Below are positions 62,018 through 64,000 of a stretch of DNA of 64,000 nucleotides, piece after piece. Position 1 is the stretch's first letter; each line of letters starts with the position of its first letter. Source of the DNA: Streptomyces sp. Go-475 (GTDB lineage: Bacteria; Actinomycetota; Actinomycetes; Streptomycetales; Streptomycetaceae). The notes beneath the pieces were generated by a model. The model made no database searches. It was not told the origin of the DNA and was given only the letters and a program-made list of their open reading frames with translations. The DNA lies in contig NZ_CP026121.1 of the NCBI RefSeq assembly GCF_003330845.1, positions 2,647,501-2,711,500 on the forward strand. The letters run 5' to 3'. The translations under genes and the position numbers were made by a program.

Positions 62018-63649
62018 GTGCGCGACGTGACCCACGACGTGCCGGCGCTGCACCGCCGGTCGTTCCTGAAGTACACCGGCGCGCTGGGCGCGGCCGCCGC
62101 CGTCTCCGCGTCGCTGTCGGCCTGTTCGTCCGGGCCCGAGTCCACGAACGACACCGGTGACGGCGGCAGCGGGGCGAACCGCACGCTCACGGCGGTGATC
62201 GGCTACGGCAACGACGGCAGCTGGGACCCCACCCAGACGGCGTCCGCGTTCTGCATGGCCGCCAACAACCACATCTACGAGGGCCTGCTGGACACGGACC
62301 CGATCTCCCGGGAGCCGTACGCGGCCCTGGCGACCGAGGTGCCGAAGAACCCGGACGGCACGTCCTGGAAGTTCACCCTGCGGGCCGGTGCCACGTTCCA
62401 CGACGGCAAGCCCGTGACGGCCGACGACGTGGTCTTCGTCTTCGACCGGATCCTCGACCCGGACACCCAGACCCTCGCCAAGGGCTTCTTCGCGAGCTGG
62501 CTGAAGGAGGTCCGCAAGATCGACGAGCGGAACGTCGAGCTGGTGCTCAAGTTCCCGTTCCCCGACGGGCTGTCGCGGCTGACGCTCGCCAAGATCATGC
62601 CGAAGCACGTGTTCTCGCGGCCGGGCGCCTGGGACGACGCCATCAAGGGCAAGGCGATCGGCTCGGGCCCGTACCGGCAGACCGCGCACCACCCCAAGTC
62701 GAACACCACCTTCGAGGCGTTCGACGGCTACAACGGCCCGCGCAAGCCCGCCTTCGCGAAGATGAACTGGCTGACCATCGTGGACGCGGCGCCCCGCGTC
62801 GCGAAGATCTCGGGGTCGAGCGCGGGCGCGCAGATCGCGGACAACATCCCGTACGCCAACATCGGCCAGCTGGAGAGCAGCGGGCTGACGGTCGCCGGCG
62901 GGGCCGGCATGAACAACCTGTTCCTGATGTTCAACACGCAGCACAAGCCCTTCGACGACGTACGCGTGCGCCAGGCCCTGCACTACGCCATCGACACCGA
63001 CAAGATGGTGGAGGTCGCGCTCAAGGGCCATGGCAAGCCGTCCAGTTCCTTCCTCGACGAGAGCAACCCGTCCTACCGCCGGGCGAAGACCGTCTACGAC
63101 TACGACCCCGACAAGGCCAAGGCGCTGCTGAAGGAGGCCGGGGTCAAGGGGCTGAGCATCGACATCCTGGCGGTGAACGTCAGCTGGATCGTCGACTGCC
63201 TGCCCACCATCAAGTCCTCCTGGGACGCGATCGGCGTGAAGACGACCCTGTCCCCGCAGGAGACCACGGCCGTGTTCACGAAGATGGACCAGAAGCAGGA
63301 CTACCAGGTCGTCGCCGCCGCCTCGAACCCCAACCAGTTCGGCCTCGACGCCGACCTGATCATGCACTACAACTACGGGCCCGAGAACCTGTGGATGCAG
63401 TACACGCGGTGGGCCTCCGACCCGGTCGCCAGGCAGCTCTTCAAGGACATGGACCGGGCGACCCGGGAACCGGACCCGGAGAAGAAGAAGGCGATCGTCC
63501 AGGACTACATCGACGTCGTCGCCGAACAGGCCGTGCTCTACCCGGTCGTCCACAACGAGCTGATGACGGCCTGGGACCCGAAGCGGCTCAGCGGCATAAG
63601 GGCCCAGCCGTACCCGGGCATCAACCTCCTCCAGGCCAAGTGGGCCTGA
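62018..63649 (+). CDS. Peptide/nickel-type ABC transporter substrate-binding lipoprotein
   Basis: 543 residues, GTG after GGAGGA. TAT-type lipoprotein signal (HRRSFLKYTGALGAAAAVSA, lipobox LSAC). SBP_bac_5 fold: GSWDPTQTASAFCMAANNHI, TFTL-like WKFTLRAGATFHDGKPVTAD, DDVRVRQALHYAIDTDKMVE and DADLIMHYNYGPENLW. It binds oligopeptides or similar compounds outside the membrane and delivers them to the permease encoded next. Probably controlled by the divergent FadR-type regulator. Confidence 0.95.
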   Translation: MRDVTHDVPALHRRSFLKYTGALGAAAAVSASLSACSSGPESTNDTGDGGSGANRTLTAVIGYGNDGSWDPTQTASAFCMAANNHIYEGLLDTDPISREPYAALATEVPKNPDGTSWKFTLRAGATFHDGKPVTADDVVFVFDRILDPDTQTLAKGFFASWLKEVRKIDERNVELVLKFPFPDGLSRLTLAKIMPKHVFSRPGAWDDAIKGKAIGSGPYRQTAHHPKSNTTFEAFDGYNGPRKPAFAKMNWLTIVDAAPRVAKISGSSAGAQIADNIPYANIGQLESSGLTVAGGAGMNNLFLMFNTQHKPFDDVRVRQALHYAIDTDKMVEVALKGHGKPSSSFLDESNPSYRRAKTVYDYDPDKAKALLKEAGVKGLSIDILAVNVSWIVDCLPTIKSSWDAIGVKTTLSPQETTAVFTKMDQKQDYQVVAAASNPNQFGLDADLIMHYNYGPENLWMQYTRWASDPVARQLFKDMDRATREPDPEKKKAIVQDYIDVVAEQAVLYPVVHNELMTAWDPKRLSGIRAQPYPGINLLQAKWA

Positions 63650-63653
63650 GCGG

Positions 63654-64000
63654 ATGACGGCCGTCCTGCGGATCCTGCTGCGCCGGATCGCCCTGCTCGT
63701 GCCGCTGATGCTCGGCATCGTGCTGTTCGTGTTCCTGGTGATGCGGTTCTCGGACGTCGACCCGGCGTCCGCGTTCTTCCAGGGCGCCAACCCCACGCCC
63801 CAGCAACTGCACGACTTCCGCGAGGAACACGGCCTGCTCGACCCGCTGCCCGTGCGCTACGCCGCCTTCGTCGCCGACCTGCTCCACGGCGACCTGGGCA
63901 CCAGCGCGCTGACCCGGGCGCCGGTGATCGACCAGGTCACCACCGCGCTGCCGCTCACCCTCCAGCTCACCTTCCTCGGCCTCGGCATCGCGGTCGTGCT
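63654..64000 (+). CDS. ABC transporter permease, DppB type (truncated at window end)
   Basis: Only 115 codons are inside the window. RRIALLVPLMLGIVLFVFLV is the first membrane helix; DPASAFFQGANPTPQQLHDF and LLDPLPVRYAAFVADLLHGD, then LGTSALTRAPVIDQ, are the hallmark N-terminal segments of BPD_transp_1 permeases of dipeptide/nickel systems. It starts 4 nt after the binding-protein stop, so same operon. Confidence 0.93.
   Translation, partial: MTAVLRILLRRIALLVPLMLGIVLFVFLVMRFSDVDPASAFFQGANPTPQQLHDFREEHGLLDPLPVRYAAFVADLLHGDLGTSALTRAPVIDQVTTALPLTLQLTFLGLGIAVV

Overview
The window is very GC-rich, codes on both strands, and uses many GTG/TTG starts, ATGA/GTGA gene overlaps, TAT signal peptides and Excalibur, Nudix and mycothiol-type families. 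This points to a Streptomyces chromosome. The backbone (nirBD, ppdK, dusB, glyS, znuACB-zur, uppS-recO) matches my memory of gene order in the core of the S. coelicolor chromosome, so this is mostly conserved core with accessory genes set into it. I saw no tRNA, rRNA, CRISPR array, insertion sequence, integrase or phage gene.

Layout. 1-3312: assimilatory nitrite reductase operon (oxidoreductase tail, nirB, nirD), closed by a 20-bp perfect hairpin. 3479-8039: a drug-type MFS exporter with three carboxypeptidase-regulatory-like domains fused to its C-terminus, a mycothiol-dependent isomerase-family enzyme and a TAT-exported beta-propeller protein. 8092-13249: a carbonic anhydrase/SulP anion transporter pair divergent from an OmpR-type two-component system. 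13474-22013: PhoX-like and Excalibur exported proteins, small regulatory-type proteins, a frameshifted GNAT, an erythromycin-esterase-family protein, a beta-lactamase-fold hydrolase with a Nudix partner, and a HTH/membrane protein pair. 22257-32903: ppdK, a ROK regulator, two glycan hydrolases (one frameshifted) and a membrane sulfatase of the LTA-synthase type. 32904-43076: dusB, an MFS pump, GNAT, dienelactone-hydrolase-type enzyme with a candidate leader peptide, TetR, aldo/keto reductase, LysE exporter, a SUKH-3/DUF2625 pair and glyS. 43211-46408: the zinc-uptake regulon znuACB-zur with two Zur-box-like operators over its promoter. 46418-54250: a four-gene conflict-system cassette. 54326-64000: uppS, recO, small proteins, GNAT, cupin, S33-type peptidase, TIM-barrel protein, tyrosine-phosphatase-like protein and a FadR-type regulator divergent from a peptide ABC transporter that runs off the end.

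The most interesting region is 46418-54250, between zur and uppS. Four tightly packed or overlapping minus-strand genes encode an alpha/beta hydrolase, a caspase-VMAP protein, a MoxR-type AAA+ ATPase and a 1115-residue vWA-like protein carrying a possible nuclease-like segment, a nucleotidyl-cyclase-like domain and a second caspase. This is a VMAP ternary (vWA-MoxR-VMAP) system, a predicted NTP-dependent defence or cell-suicide switch, here with two caspases and a lipase/esterase-like enzyme as potential effectors.

Other notable structure: three genes carry in-frame tandem repeat expansions (30-, 24- and 21/63-bp units, all multiples of three); two genes are broken by one-base shifts; there is an operator-like direct-repeat array ahead of the aldo/keto reductase, a palindrome-rich 418-bp leader ahead of ppdK, and a series of leaderless promoter-start arrangements.
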